From Candidatus Tisiphia endosymbiont of Nemotelus nigrinus (lineage in GTDB: Bacteria > Pseudomonadota > Alphaproteobacteria > Rickettsiales > Rickettsiaceae), in assembly GCF_964026475.1 (NCBI RefSeq), contig NZ_OZ032151.1, forward strand, positions 620,001-684,000: DNA of 64,000 nt. The letters are read 5' to 3'. The position numbers were made by a program, and so were the translations under genes. This document shows, in pieces, positions 47,222-56,678 of the stretch; position 1 is the stretch's first letter, and each line of letters starts with the position of its first letter. The notes under the pieces were generated by a model, which searched no databases, was not told the origin of the DNA, and saw nothing but the letters and a program-made list of their open reading frames with translations.

Positions 47222-47273
47222 GCTGATTTTTTAAAATTTAAACCTTATTTATTTAAATTTTTAAAAAATCAGC
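47222..47273. other. Long AT-rich hairpin downstream of the IS110/IS1111-type transposase
   Basis: GCTGATTTTTTAAAATTTAAA and its inverse, TTTAAATTTTTAAAAAATCAGC, pair over about 20 bp around CCTTATTTA. In the transposase orientation it lies 30 bases after the stop. IS1111-type elements carry their guide RNA in this 3' non-coding end, so it could be part of such an RNA or simply a terminator. Confidence 0.5.
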
Positions 47274-47304
47274 CACCTTCATAAAAATAATTAATATTAA
47301 ACTT

Positions 47305-48307
47305 TTAGTAACATACTTTTGTTTCACTGTATGACTGATCATTTCTCAGTACCACAAATACTACTCTTGCTAATTTATTTGCTACTGCCACTACACTGGT
47401 ATTATAACCTCTTCTCTCTTGTAATTTGAGCATCCAATCAGTGAATTTGCTCTTATCATCTGTTACTTTATCCAATTTTTTAGTTCTCAATACTCTAGCT
47501 GTAAAAATAGAACGGGCTTCATGGATTAATAAATTACGTAAATATATATCGCCTCTTTTACTAATTCCTAGCAACCTTTCTTTTCCACCAGTTGAGTACT
47601 GTTTTGGTACTAAACCAAGCCATGCTGATAATTGTCGACCATTTTCAAAATTTGCTGCATTGCCAATTGAGGCTGTTAATGCCGTTGCAGTTATTAAACC
47701 TACCCCTGGTATTGCCATTAATTTAGCATGGTTCTCATTATTTTTAGCGATCTGATTTAATCGTTTTTCTAAATCTATAATTCTCTTATTATTATCTCTA
47801 AATTCTTCTAGTAATAAAGCAAACGTCTCTTTACTTTTATTACTTAATTTATTACCGTCCATAGCTGTATTTACATGGCTAATTATCTTATTTACTCCTC
47901 TTGCGTATAGTTACGCCAAATTCATGCAATAAACCCCTAATTTCATTTGCCAAAGCTGTACGATTTTTTACCAATCTTTCTCGAACTCGGTGAATAGACA
48001 AAACATCCTGTTGCTCTACCAACTTTATTGGGACAAATCTCATCATAGGACGACCTACCCCTTCGCATATTGCTTCTGCATCTTTAAAATCATTTTTATT
48101 GCTTTTAACATATGGTTTAACAAATTGTGATGCCATCAACTTGACATCATGACCAAATTTTGCTATCTCTCTAGCCCAATGATTAGAACCTCCAAAGGTT
48201 TCCATTCCAACTAATGATTTTGGTTGGTTAGCCATAAAATCTAAAAACTTTTCTCTTGTTAATTTTTTCTTAAAAATATTTTTTCCATATTTATCTACTG
48301 CATGCAA
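47305..48307 (-). pseudogene. IS110/IS1111-family transposase, single-base frameshift
   Basis: Two frames together make a complete protein: a DEDD N-domain of 139 residues (SLVGMETFGGSNHWAREI, SNKNDFKDAEAICE) and a C-domain with AIPGVGLITATALTASIG and WLGLVPKQYSTGGKERLLGISKRG. They are joined at about 47900 where AAGAGGAGTAAAT carries one extra A; removing it restores IRKGVNKIISHVNTAMDGN across the gap. The first frame otherwise stops at ...IRKRSK. The N-terminus may be a few residues short, as MHAVDKYGKNIFKKK lacks the usual GIDLxK start. Confidence 0.85.
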
Positions 48308-48443
48308 ATGAAAAATATTTTTTTATTCTTGACAATTAATTATATTACGCAATTATTATTTGCAAGAATAGACAAGGTTCATTATTTAAATTGAAGAACT
48401 CAAGCATTATTTGATCCTGTAACAAATTCATTATACCTAAATT

Positions 48444-49856
48444 ATGCTTAATTGGAACAAAAAATTATCTATTCTAATTCTTGTTATTTTGGTTTGTGTA
48501 ATATGGTATATACCACCTCCTGAAGGACTAAATATTAAGTCTTGGCATCTTTCTATTATATTTATTACCACTATTACAGCTATAGTTCTTAATCCCTTAC
48601 CCATGGGTGCTATCGCTTTACTTAGCATAGCTTGTTGTGTTCTGACTCAAACCCTTTCCTTAGAACAAGCTCTATCAGGGTTTAGTCATAGCATCATATG
48701 GCTAGTGTTGTTTTCTTTCTTTATGGCTCATGGTTTTATAAAAACAGGATTTGGGGAGAGACTCGCTTATTACATCATTCTATTTGTCGGACAAAGCACT
48801 CTTGGTCTTGCATATGCTCTTGTAATTGTTGATTTCATACTTGCCCCTTTTATTCCTAGCGTATGTGCTAGGGGAGGAGGAATAATTTTTCCTATTGCTC
48901 AGTCACTCTGTAAGGTCTACTCTGATGAAACACATCCTGGAGCGTCTGTGCATAATGGTGGGTTTCTTATGAAAGTAATCTTCCAATCAAACGTAATAAC
49001 TAGCACTATGTTTATTACCTCTATGGCTGCTAATCCTTTGGCTGTTAAGTTCGCAGCTGATGTTGGCATTATAATTTCATGGAATGATTGGGCGACAGCA
49101 GCCATTATACCAGGTATAATTTCTCTTATAGTAATGCCTATTATTATTTGTTATTTACATCCACCCTCAATTAAATACGATCCATCTGCTATGCAAATAG
49201 CCAAGGAAAAATTGCAAAAAATGGGTAATATATCATTTCAAGAAATTATTATGCTAATAACTTTTATCCTTTTAATTTTTTTATGGATGGTTGGCAGTAA
49301 ATGGGGATTATCAGCTACTACAGTCGCACTACTAGGCGTATGCGTTTTATTATTATGCAAAGTAATTAAGTTTGAAGATAATCTTGCAGATAAAGGGGCA
49401 TGGCATACTTTTATTTGGTATGGCACTTTAGTTATGATTTCAGGGTTCTTGTCTGATTTTGGTTTAATATCGTGGATTAGTGATAAACTTAGAGATAATT
49501 TATTATGTTTCTTTTCTCCAATGATTGGTATAATTATACTTTCTGTAATATATTTTTATATACATTACTTTTTTGCTAGTACTACAACTCATATTGTTAT
49601 ACTTTTTCCTACTTTTCTAGCGTTATTTACGCATGCTAAAATGCCTGGTTTATTATCTGCATTGCTACTTAGTTTCTTATCAATATTGTCTTCGGGTCTT
49701 ACTCATTATGGGCTTAGTAGTGCTCCAATATATTTTGGAACAGGGTATATGAAGGTTAGAACATGGTGGTATCTTGGTTTTGTTATGAGTCTAGTATATA
49801 GCACTATATGGATTTTTATAGGTGGTATGTGGTGGAAAGTACTAGGCTTGTGGTAG
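48444..49856 (+). CDS. DASS-family dicarboxylate/anion transporter (CitT/SodiT-like)
   Basis: This 470-residue membrane protein has about 12 hydrophobic segments. LMKVIFQSNVITSTMFITSMAANPLA at about 171-196 and FASTTTHIVILFPTFLALF at about 375-393 are the two paired substrate-binding hairpin regions (S-N-T-like repeats) of the DASS/SLC13 fold, in the 2-oxoglutarate/malate translocator branch. It may import host dicarboxylates such as malate or 2-oxoglutarate for the TCA cycle; the substrate is inferred from the family. It is divergent from the IS110 remnant. Confidence 0.9.
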   Translation: MLNWNKKLSILILVILVCVIWYIPPPEGLNIKSWHLSIIFITTITAIVLNPLPMGAIALLSIACCVLTQTLSLEQALSGFSHSIIWLVLFSFFMAHGFIKTGFGERLAYYIILFVGQSTLGLAYALVIVDFILAPFIPSVCARGGGIIFPIAQSLCKVYSDETHPGASVHNGGFLMKVIFQSNVITSTMFITSMAANPLAVKFAADVGIIISWNDWATAAIIPGIISLIVMPIIICYLHPPSIKYDPSAMQIAKEKLQKMGNISFQEIIMLITFILLIFLWMVGSKWGLSATTVALLGVCVLLLCKVIKFEDNLADKGAWHTFIWYGTLVMISGFLSDFGLISWISDKLRDNLLCFFSPMIGIIILSVIYFYIHYFFASTTTHIVILFPTFLALFTHAKMPGLLSALLLSFLSILSSGLTHYGLSSAPIYFGTGYMKVRTWWYLGFVMSLVYSTIWIFIGGMWWKVLGLW

Positions 49857-49931
49857 AATTGCTACTAGAATAATTTATTGCTGAATAAGTCTATTTATTA
49901 TAGAATCAGTCTTTAACTTTATGTTATATTT

Positions 49932-51638
49932 ATGGGGCGGCATATTATGATACATGATGAAAAAGAATCTACATCGTTTGAGAACCTTAAAACTTCTCAG
50001 ATAGATAATACTACAATTGACGATCCTAGTAATAAAGAGAAGCTGGATGAATTAAAACTATCTCCTCTAGATGAAACTCTAAGCAATTCATTAGATAATC
50101 AAATAATTCAACCAAAAGAAAGAAAAGCAAGAGTTGTAAAAAGCCAAAGCCTTGACGATATGGAGATTGAACGGGTAAATAAGTTAGAAGCTACTTCTTC
50201 TGTAAAAACGATAAGAAGTAAGGATGATTTGTCAATAATTGAGCAAGAGAAAAGTGAGAAATTAAAATCAGTTAAAACAAATGAAATTAGAATTTCAAAT
50301 GAATTTCTAAAGACTTTAGAACAAGAAAATAAAGAAATAAAGAAAGAACCAAGAATAAAAAGAGCTTTTTCTTACATAATTGATAAAGCTACATCTGCTT
50401 GGGATTGGACAAAAAATACCAAGGCTTTCAAGGCTATAGATTGGCTGTTAAATACAAGATTAGCCAAGGTTGCACTTGGTAGTGCTGTAAGCCGTGCTAT
50501 TACAGCTACACTTGCAATAGTAGTATTAGCTGGAATTTCACCCCCTACAGCTTTAGCCCTAGCTTCAGTAACCCTAGTTGGGGTGGCGGGTGGAATGATA
50601 GCTGAGACTATCAAAACAAGAAAGCTTCGTAAGCTTGCTCTAGAAAATGACCTGTTAATGCAAAATCGAGGAGATATAAGCAAACAACAATATTTATTAA
50701 CACTGGATTCAAAATTAGCTCAATTGTTGGAAAAGAAATTATATGTTCCAACATGTGTCCTAGGTGAAGAGAATAAACATTACCATTATTTATCTTCCAA
50801 AGCAGAACTGGCATTCAGTACAAGCAAATTTTTCATGGATAATATTCAGGATGCAGCTAGTTTAGCATCTAATATAGTTGCAGCTAGCAGTGGTAATCCT
50901 GTTAAAATTGCTGCGGCAGTTAAATCTGGTGCAGCTTCAGCAATTTCTTTGATTAATGCAGGTTTAACTGAAAAACAATCAGCTGATCTTGTTACAGCAT
51001 TTAAAATCAATATTAATGATGAACTTCGTAAGGATGATGTTGCAGATTATCGTAATTTACGAGAATTGCATGAGATTACCCAAAAACAACATATTCAAAC
51101 TGCTGCTTTGTCTGAACTGATAAGAGATAAAGATTATTTCAAGCTAACCGATGAACAAAAACAAAATAAATTTGATATATATCAAGAAGTTTTAACTGAA
51201 ATAAGCCTCGACAAAAATTATAGAAAATTAACCGATGAGCAAAAACGAGATATGCTTCACGCAACAGTAAATAAGCTTGAAGCAAAATCTAATGACCAGC
51301 CTAGTGAGAAATCTAATGAACAAGAAACCGAAAATCAAAAAAAGGGCAAAAGTAGTAATAGACTAGTATCAGCGGCAAAAGGCATGCTAAGCTTTTTAAA
51401 AGATTTGGGTAGGGCACATGATCCTTTTTATGAGCAACCTGAGGTCAAAAGTAATAGTTCGTTAAGTAAAGCTATGAGTGCTGCCAAGAAGTCTGCTGAG
51501 GAGATCGTAACACCTGCGGTTATAAAACAATTACGAAAAAGTAAATCTATGCCAGATTTATTACAAAAAGAGAATAATCTTGTTCACCAGAAAAAATTGC
51601 AGAGAAGTAATTCTTCAGATCGGCATCTTGAGCGATAA
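49932..51638 (+). CDS. Hypothetical protein with one hydrophobic region, effector-like
   Basis: I do not recognise this 568-residue protein. Its first 140 residues are charged and probably disordered. A hydrophobic stretch at about 183-228 (AVSRAITATLAIVVLAGISPP...) could span the membrane twice. The C-terminal half is helical. Two mirrored short motifs flank it: KSQSLDDM at 70-77 and RKSKSMPDLL at 533-542, both serine-rich with a basic residue before and an acidic one after, as in phosphorylation or 14-3-3 binding sites. A 13-residue repeat (YxKLTDEQKxxM) occurs at about 399 and 424. A second ATG five codons in is an alternative start. Secreted effector status is a guess. Confidence 0.6.
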   Translation: MGRHIMIHDEKESTSFENLKTSQIDNTTIDDPSNKEKLDELKLSPLDETLSNSLDNQIIQPKERKARVVKSQSLDDMEIERVNKLEATSSVKTIRSKDDLSIIEQEKSEKLKSVKTNEIRISNEFLKTLEQENKEIKKEPRIKRAFSYIIDKATSAWDWTKNTKAFKAIDWLLNTRLAKVALGSAVSRAITATLAIVVLAGISPPTALALASVTLVGVAGGMIAETIKTRKLRKLALENDLLMQNRGDISKQQYLLTLDSKLAQLLEKKLYVPTCVLGEENKHYHYLSSKAELAFSTSKFFMDNIQDAASLASNIVAASSGNPVKIAAAVKSGAASAISLINAGLTEKQSADLVTAFKININDELRKDDVADYRNLRELHEITQKQHIQTAALSELIRDKDYFKLTDEQKQNKFDIYQEVLTEISLDKNYRKLTDEQKRDMLHATVNKLEAKSNDQPSEKSNEQETENQKKGKSSNRLVSAAKGMLSFLKDLGRAHDPFYEQPEVKSNSSLSKAMSAAKKSAEEIVTPAVIKQLRKSKSMPDLLQKENNLVHQKKLQRSNSSDRHLER

Positions 51639-51676
51639 GTTGCAGTTTTTAATATACGCGAATGTAGGGCCATAGT

Positions 51677-51856
51677 GTAGCACTTAACATATGTGTGTGG
51701 CGACAACTATAATTACCGATTTTTTGGTGAGTAAATTTTGATACATCTGAAGTGAGGATAAGCTTAACCTGAATAATGCATGAAAGTCAGGAGACAAAAC
51801 CCTGGTAATATGGTATAATATCGGTGTTAAAAGAACATTACACAGAAGGTTTTGTC
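51677..51856. repeat. IS630 terminus and IS1380 left end
   Basis: TAGCACTTAACATATG at 51677 is an isolated IS630-type terminus. CCTGAATAATGCATGAAAG at 51771 fits the left inverted repeat of an IS1380-type element and resembles the MITE family 2 terminus. The IS1380 transposase fragment starts 86 bases later. Confidence 0.6.
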
Positions 51857-52317
51857 ATGACAAATTGTACAGGATTAAATTACCAATCGAAAGTAAAAAA
51901 TCGTCAAATAGAAATAAATTTTACAGGAGGTAATATTAGCAGTGATGGAGGTGTATTATTGCTAAGAGAAGCAGATAAGAGGCTTGGTCTAACCAATGAA
52001 CTGGCTAAAAATTTTCCTGATAAGCGAGATTCTGATAAAATTACTCATACTATTCTCACAATGCTAAAACAGCGTATTTACTCGATTGCTCTTGGTTATG
52101 AAGATTTAAATGATCACGATAATTTAAGGAAGTGTCCAGCTTTGCAAACAAGTATAGACACAGTTGATGATATGGCTAGTAGCTCTACTTTGTGTCGTTT
52201 AGAAAACAAAGCAGAGCGTCAATTTGCTTTTAAAGCTCACAAGCTGATGATTGACAAGTTTATCGAATCTCATAGAATTGCACCAAAACAGTTGATACTT
52301 GATTTTGACGCCACTTC
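51857..52317 (+). pseudogene. IS1380-family transposase, N-terminal fragment
   Basis: The frame starts MTNCTGLNYQSKVKNRQIE (AGAAGG about 8 bases upstream) and continues with GGNISSDGGVLLLREADKRLGL, the ILTMLKQRIYSIALGYEDLNDHD block and SSSTLCRLENKA, ending at LILDFDAT, the first catalytic D of IS1380 transposases. There it is cut by an IS110 end at about 52317; the second and third catalytic residues are absent. Confidence 0.88.
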
Positions 52318-52379
52318 TTCTAAGAAACTGCTAAAAAGTATTTTAGCAAGGTTCTATTGTAACCAGCTCAAAACCTAGG
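52318..52379. mobile_element. End of an IS110-type element, truncated by IS481
   Basis: The 60 bases from CTTCTTCTAAGAAACTGC to CAAAACCTAG are the same as 53606-53672, the right end (3' side of the transposase) of the IS110 element at 53.6-55.0 kb. Here it is inserted into IS1380 and then cut at CCTAG by IS481 copy 1. So a second copy of that IS110 once occupied this place. Confidence 0.8.
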
Positions 52380-53325
52380 TGTTTAGTCCCAAGGTGTGGT
52401 GGTTAGGGTTAATAATAAATTTATTTGGATCAGATGTCCATGTTTTTATGATAAATTCATAAGGAGTTAAACCTTTAAGAGCTTTAAGTCTTTTTGCGAA
52501 ATTGTAGGCATTGATAAAATCATATAAATGTTGTTTAAGTTGCTGATGATTGTCATAATAAAAACGTTTAACAGTTGCCTCTTTAATAGTACGATTCATA
52601 CGTTCTACCTGTCCATTAGTCCATGGATGATTAACTTTTGTTAGCCTGTGTTCAATATTGTATTCATAGCAAATACGATCAAAAATATGCATCCAAGCAT
52701 GCTTATCTACTGTTCTGTTAGTAAATTGAATACCATTATCTGTCAAAATAGTATGAATTTTATAAGGTATAGCTTTAATTAAATTACGAAGAAATTGTGC
52801 TGTTTCTGTCTTGGTACATCTTGGTAAAAGTTCTACATACACAAACTTTGAAGTGCGATCAATAGCAACAAATAGATAGAGTTTACCTTCTTCTGTTTTG
52901 ACTTCAGCAATATCTATATGGAAATAACCAATTGGATAAAGTTTAAACTTCTTCTTGGTTTTGTTATTTCCTTTTACTTCCGGTAACCTACTAACATTAT
53001 GGCGTTGAAGAAGTCTATGTAAAGAAGATCTAGTAAGCTTGGGAATACTAACTTGTAAAGCATATAAGCAATCATCTAAAGATAATAAAGTGTGTTTACG
53101 AAATGCTATACACATAGCTTCTTCTTCAGAAGTTAATACTGTAGAAGATGGTTCTTTGGGACCCATACAAGTATCTTGTAATGTAGTTCGTTTCTTCCAC
53201 TTAGCAACTGTTTTAGGATTAATAGAATATTTTCTTGCTAAAGTCTTTAAGCTCTCTTGACTATTTTGGATTGCGAAACGTATTGCCTCTGTCGTTTTGG
53301 CACAGCCGTGTAATATTTGTCCCAT
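52375..53325 (-). CDS. IS481-family transposase, copy 1
   Basis: This 316-residue enzyme has an N-terminal helix-turn-helix (SLKTLARKYSINPKTVAKWKKR) and an rve integrase core with catalytic D in FHIDIAEVKT, D in LTDNGIQFTN and E in NGQVERMNRTIKEA. The frame is intact. It differs from copy 2 by VDKHAW (against VDKNAW) and the C-terminal HHTLGLNT (against LHSLGLNT), the latter encoded by the terminal repeat. The stop lies 5 bases outside the element's end, in flanking DNA. Confidence 0.95.
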   Translation of the reverse strand: MGQILHGCAKTTEAIRFAIQNSQESLKTLARKYSINPKTVAKWKKRTTLQDTCMGPKEPSSTVLTSEEEAMCIAFRKHTLLSLDDCLYALQVSIPKLTRSSLHRLLQRHNVSRLPEVKGNNKTKKKFKLYPIGYFHIDIAEVKTEEGKLYLFVAIDRTSKFVYVELLPRCTKTETAQFLRNLIKAIPYKIHTILTDNGIQFTNRTVDKHAWMHIFDRICYEYNIEHRLTKVNHPWTNGQVERMNRTIKEATVKRFYYDNHQQLKQHLYDFINAYNFAKRLKALKGLTPYEFIIKTWTSDPNKFIINPNHHTLGLNT

Positions 53326-53384
53326 AATTCCTCTCTTGATGGTAATTCTTTATAATATACAACATTACACCCTGGGACTAAACA
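52380..53384 (-). mobile_element. IS481-family element, copy 1 (1005 bp)
   Basis: The ends are TGTTTAGTCCCAAGGTGT and ACACCCTGGGACTAAACA, imperfect inverted repeats. The left flank is CCTAGG, a site containing CTAG, the known preference of IS481. The right flank (ATCGGATTAAAG) is an IS5 fragment and shows no CTAG duplication, so this side has been rearranged. Confidence 0.88.
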
Positions 53385-53606
53385 ATCGGATTAAAGATAC
53401 CCTACCTGGAAGGAAAGAGTCTGTTGGTGTAACAGCCAAGGATAATCGCCTATTTGTAGAAGCAGTTTTGTATCGATATAGGGCTGGCATACCTTGGAGA
53501 GACCTACCTGAACGTTTTGGAGATTTCCGAGTGATTCACCTACGTCATTCAAGGTGGAGCAAGACAGGTGTGTGGAAAAAGGTTTTTGAAATGTTAGCTG
53601 AAGATG
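53385..53606 (+). pseudogene. IS5-family transposase, N-terminal fragment
   Basis: The frame NRIKDTLPGRKESVGVTAKD continues through EAVLYRYRAGIPWRDLPERFG and RWSKTGVWKKVFEMLAEDA, the DUF4096-type N-terminus of IS5/IS427 transposases. It is bounded on the left by IS481 and cut on the right by the IS110 end just before the first catalytic D (...AEDADNEY in intact relatives). Confidence 0.85.
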
Positions 53607-53635
53607 CTTCTTCTAAGAAACTGCTAAAAAGTATT

Positions 53636-54982
53636 TTAGCAAGGTTCTATTGTAACCAGCTCAAAACCTAGCTTTACCGCTTGTTTTCTTAAATTTTCTA
53701 TCATTTTTTCCTGATATTGCTTTTCATATGCTTCAATTCCTTGCTCTACATAATCCTGACCGTATTTTAGTAACCGATAAAATAAACATGCTAATTTTCT
53801 TGCAGTAGCAGTAATGGCTTTTGGTGACCCAATCTTGTTTTTCATCCGTCTATAATAACCAGCTAGTGCCGATTTCCCTTTCCCTAAACTCAAAGCAGAC
53901 ATTCGAAGTGCTATGCTTGCTTTATTAATTACTTTCTTGGTTCTTGTTTTAAAAACTTTTCCACCAGTAATTTGATTATTAGGGCTAAGACCAAGCCATG
54001 AAGTAAAATGCTTTTCTGTCTTCCATTTACTCATATCTAAACCTACTTCCGCTATCATTGTTTGCACGGTTAATACATCAAATCCTGGTATTTTGCTAAA
54101 ATCTATCCCTGATACATTATATAAAGATTGTCTCAAATCAAATGTTTTAGGGGCATTTTTGCTTACTTTACGCTTTTTATCATTTCCCTCTAAAATAGCA
54201 TCGCCATTATATTTATCAAATTCCTCGTAACATTCTTTGATTGATTTATCACATTCTTCTATTTTAGTGAGATAGAATTCATATAACTCTAACTCTTGCT
54301 TTAGGATAGCAAGCTGTTCTTTTCTATAATCTCCCTCTAATGCCTTAATGATAGTTTCACTGTTGCTCTTAATACGATAATCTTTAAATTCAGCTAACTT
54401 TTTAGCGTCTCTTTCTCCAACTATAATAGCTTTAATTATCTTCATTCCACTAATACCAGTGATGTCACTAATTACATGATGTAATTGGATATTCATTTCA
54501 TTAAGGGCTTTTTGCATACGATTAATATGAATTCTACTACTTTTTATTAATCTATCTCTTTGCCTTAGATAACTACGCAATACGCATATTTGGTTATTAG
54601 GACGAAATGAACCGTTTAATAAACCATAGCTATGTAACCTTTGTAACCACTGACAATCTTTCACATCTGTCTTACGTCCAGGGACATTTTTTGCATAACG
54701 GGCATTAACTAATTTAACCTCAAACCCATTAGTCTCTAATATTTGAAACACCGGTATCCAATATACACCTGTTGATTCCATGGCTATCGTCTTAATCTTA
54801 CATTCTTTTAACCAATTTACCATTTCTTTTAAATCACTAGTAAAAGCAGCAAATTTTTTAACAACTTCTTTATCTCTGCCAACTGGTACACAAACATAAT
54901 GTTCTCTAGAGCCGATATCAATCCCTGCTGCATTAGGATTCATTATTTCCAATTTCTGTTTATCATTATTTTCCTTTACCAT
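53636..54982 (-). CDS. IS110-family transposase (448 residues)
   Basis: This recombinase has the DEDD domain (AAGIDIGSREHYVCVPVG, AMESTGVYWIPV, NARYAKNVPGRKTDVKDCQW), a long helical linker (about 190-300) and the transposase_20 domain (IPGFDVLTVQTMIAEVGLD, HFTSWLGLSPNNQITGGKVF). It is intact and longer than the copy at 8713, belonging to a different subgroup. A strong AAGGAGG lies 7 bases before the ATG. The right end of the element is at about 53606-53607, where CT precedes TCTTCTAAG in both known copies. The left end, above 54983, is not fixed. Confidence 0.92.
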   Translation of the reverse strand: MVKENNDKQKLEIMNPNAAGIDIGSREHYVCVPVGRDKEVVKKFAAFTSDLKEMVNWLKECKIKTIAMESTGVYWIPVFQILETNGFEVKLVNARYAKNVPGRKTDVKDCQWLQRLHSYGLLNGSFRPNNQICVLRSYLRQRDRLIKSSRIHINRMQKALNEMNIQLHHVISDITGISGMKIIKAIIVGERDAKKLAEFKDYRIKSNSETIIKALEGDYRKEQLAILKQELELYEFYLTKIEECDKSIKECYEEFDKYNGDAILEGNDKKRKVSKNAPKTFDLRQSLYNVSGIDFSKIPGFDVLTVQTMIAEVGLDMSKWKTEKHFTSWLGLSPNNQITGGKVFKTRTKKVINKASIALRMSALSLGKGKSALAGYYRRMKNKIGSPKAITATARKLACLFYRLLKYGQDYVEQGIEAYEKQYQEKMIENLRKQAVKLGFELVTIEPC

Positions 54983-55340
54983 TTCACCTCCTTTTTGTAG
55001 AATATTGTTAAGCCAAGCTAATTTTAAGTTGGAGGGGCAATAGAATTACTCTTCTAAACGAGGTCTCTCATACACTTAAATATTTGTGTATGATGCCATC
55101 AATGATGTTACCAAAACTCCAAAACCATGCTGATGAACGGGCTGTGATCAACGCACCAATGGCATCGACGATTATTGTTCTTAATAATTAGCTTGGTTAC
55201 TTTATTTTATAGAAATATAGCAAATAATACATCTGTTACTTAATGAATGATTATTGTTAAAAGGGGTACTACGCTGAAGTGTGGTACAGAGCCAGTTTCT
55301 TATATTTTGTTACATGGTGCGTAGTATACCAATGTTTAGG
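54983..55340. other. Non-coding leader of the IS110 gene and unassigned DNA
   Basis: Immediately upstream of the IS110 gene, CCAAGCTAATTTTAAGTTGG (about 55013) forms a short hairpin and could belong to a guide RNA. Farther right, a stop-rich stretch (CATGCTGATGAACGGGCTGTG at about 55125) gives no recognised protein. The prophage portal reading frame becomes recognisable only at about 55341. Confidence 0.4.
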
Positions 55341-55550
55341 CTGATGAAGTAGTAGAAATATTGCACATAGTTAGCCCGCAAACTCAAAATCAGAAAAGTA
55401 AAGGCAGAAAATCAGCTGCAGCCAGTCCTTCAACATCTAGCTCATCAACATTAGATTATAGCTCAGAATATATCTACTTAGCTGAACAAAAAATTATTAG
55501 TCAGTCAGGTTATTCTTATTTCCCATTCTTTGTAACGCGATGGGTAAAGT
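55341..55550 (+). pseudogene. Prophage portal (head-tail connector) fragment, middle part
   Basis: The frame ADEVVEILHIVSPQTQNQ continues to SSEYIYLAEQKIISQSGYSY and PFFVTRW. This is the portion of a T7-type connector that precedes the GEVYG-x2-P block, which is found 330 bases downstream in the next frame. The gene's N-terminal part is missing and the two pieces are separated by foreign DNA. Confidence 0.7.
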
Positions 55551-55639
55551 AATGAATGATTATAATGCTTTGGAGAGGTAAATAGGATGAACGGAAGTAG
55601 TGTAAATATAAGCAGCAATAATATAGATGAGGTAGCATA

Positions 55640-56671
55640 ATGTTCTGGATACCAGCTCTAGCAGTTGCAGGTATGATTGGGGCTTGTTTTAGTCGGGGTG
55701 TTTCTAAGGCTGTTTCTAAGTATATTCCCGGTGGTAGATATATTACCGGTGATGATCTAGCAAGGCAGAAACGCCTCTATAATGAATCACGCGATCGCCA
55801 TAATAATTATGCTAGCGAAGTACAAATTACTATCGATAATCTATCTCGTGAAATACAGCACTCGATGCAGGGTTTACGTTCTCTAAAAGAAGAAGGTGAA
55901 GTATATGGCTATGCTCCGGCTCATCATGTGCTACCTGATATTAAATTACTCAATAGTTTAAGACAAATTACCCTAAAAGTAGCCCAAAAACAGCTAGACC
56001 CACCATTATTAGTGCCAAAAGATGGTTATTATTTACCACTCTATACTACGCCGGGTAGTGTTAATTTTTACCGTAATGGTATGGCAGATAAAATAATACC
56101 ACTAACTGGTATGGAAAATCTTATACCTACTGAAATTGAACAAAATCAATGTCGCGATGCCATATATAAGGCATTCTATATCGATATATTCAGGATGCAA
56201 AAGGAAAACAAAGAAATGACTGCCACCGAGGTGCAAATTAGGACGGAGGAACAATATCGTTTAATGTCCCCAATGGTTGGTAGAATTGAGAGTGAGTTGT
56301 TAAATCCGTTAATCATGGCAATATATCAAACATTGATTAAATATAACAGAGTGCCAATCTTAGAGAGGGCAAATAGCCCGCCCGAGATAGAGCTTGAATA
56401 TGTGTCACCATTATCAAGGGTACAGAAAACATCAGCAATAGCCAGCGTTGAGCAGGTGTTAGGTTTCTTCCAAAGAAGCGGTATCAGTAACTTTTTTCCT
56501 GAGATTTATGATAATATCAATTGGGATGAATGTTTTAAACTATTTTTTGAGCTGAGAGAAGCCCCAAGCTCAATCCTTAAGAACGAGCAAGAAGTATTAC
56601 AAATCAGACAACAACGTAAGATGATGCAAATGCAACAGTTACAACAGCAGCAACAACAGATACAAGGGTAA
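55640..56671 (+). CDS. Chimeric ORF: unknown N-terminus joined to C-terminal part of portal protein
   Basis: Residues about 83-343 match the C-terminal half of podovirus head-tail connector proteins: EVYGYAPAHHVLPDIKLLNSLRQ, DPPLLVPKDGYYLPLYTTPGSVNFYRNG, EMTATEVQIRTEEQYRLMSPMVGRIESELLNPLI and a Q-rich tail. The first 82 residues (MFWIPALAVAGMIGACFSRG..., then a coiled coil) do not belong to that family and begin with a hydrophobic segment. A 17-codon frame (55587-55640) overlaps its ATG. The ORF is open, but as a portal it lacks the N-terminal half, so it should not function as one. Confidence 0.7.
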   Translation: MFWIPALAVAGMIGACFSRGVSKAVSKYIPGGRYITGDDLARQKRLYNESRDRHNNYASEVQITIDNLSREIQHSMQGLRSLKEEGEVYGYAPAHHVLPDIKLLNSLRQITLKVAQKQLDPPLLVPKDGYYLPLYTTPGSVNFYRNGMADKIIPLTGMENLIPTEIEQNQCRDAIYKAFYIDIFRMQKENKEMTATEVQIRTEEQYRLMSPMVGRIESELLNPLIMAIYQTLIKYNRVPILERANSPPEIELEYVSPLSRVQKTSAIASVEQVLGFFQRSGISNFFPEIYDNINWDECFKLFFELREAPSSILKNEQEVLQIRQQRKMMQMQQLQQQQQQIQG

Positions 56672-56678
56672 GGAGTAC

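Noticed and set aside
53606..53672. A specific shared target motif for the IS110 copies at 52317 and 53606
   Set aside because: Apart from CT the two flanks (GACGCCA and GAAGATG) are not alike enough to claim guide-directed targeting.
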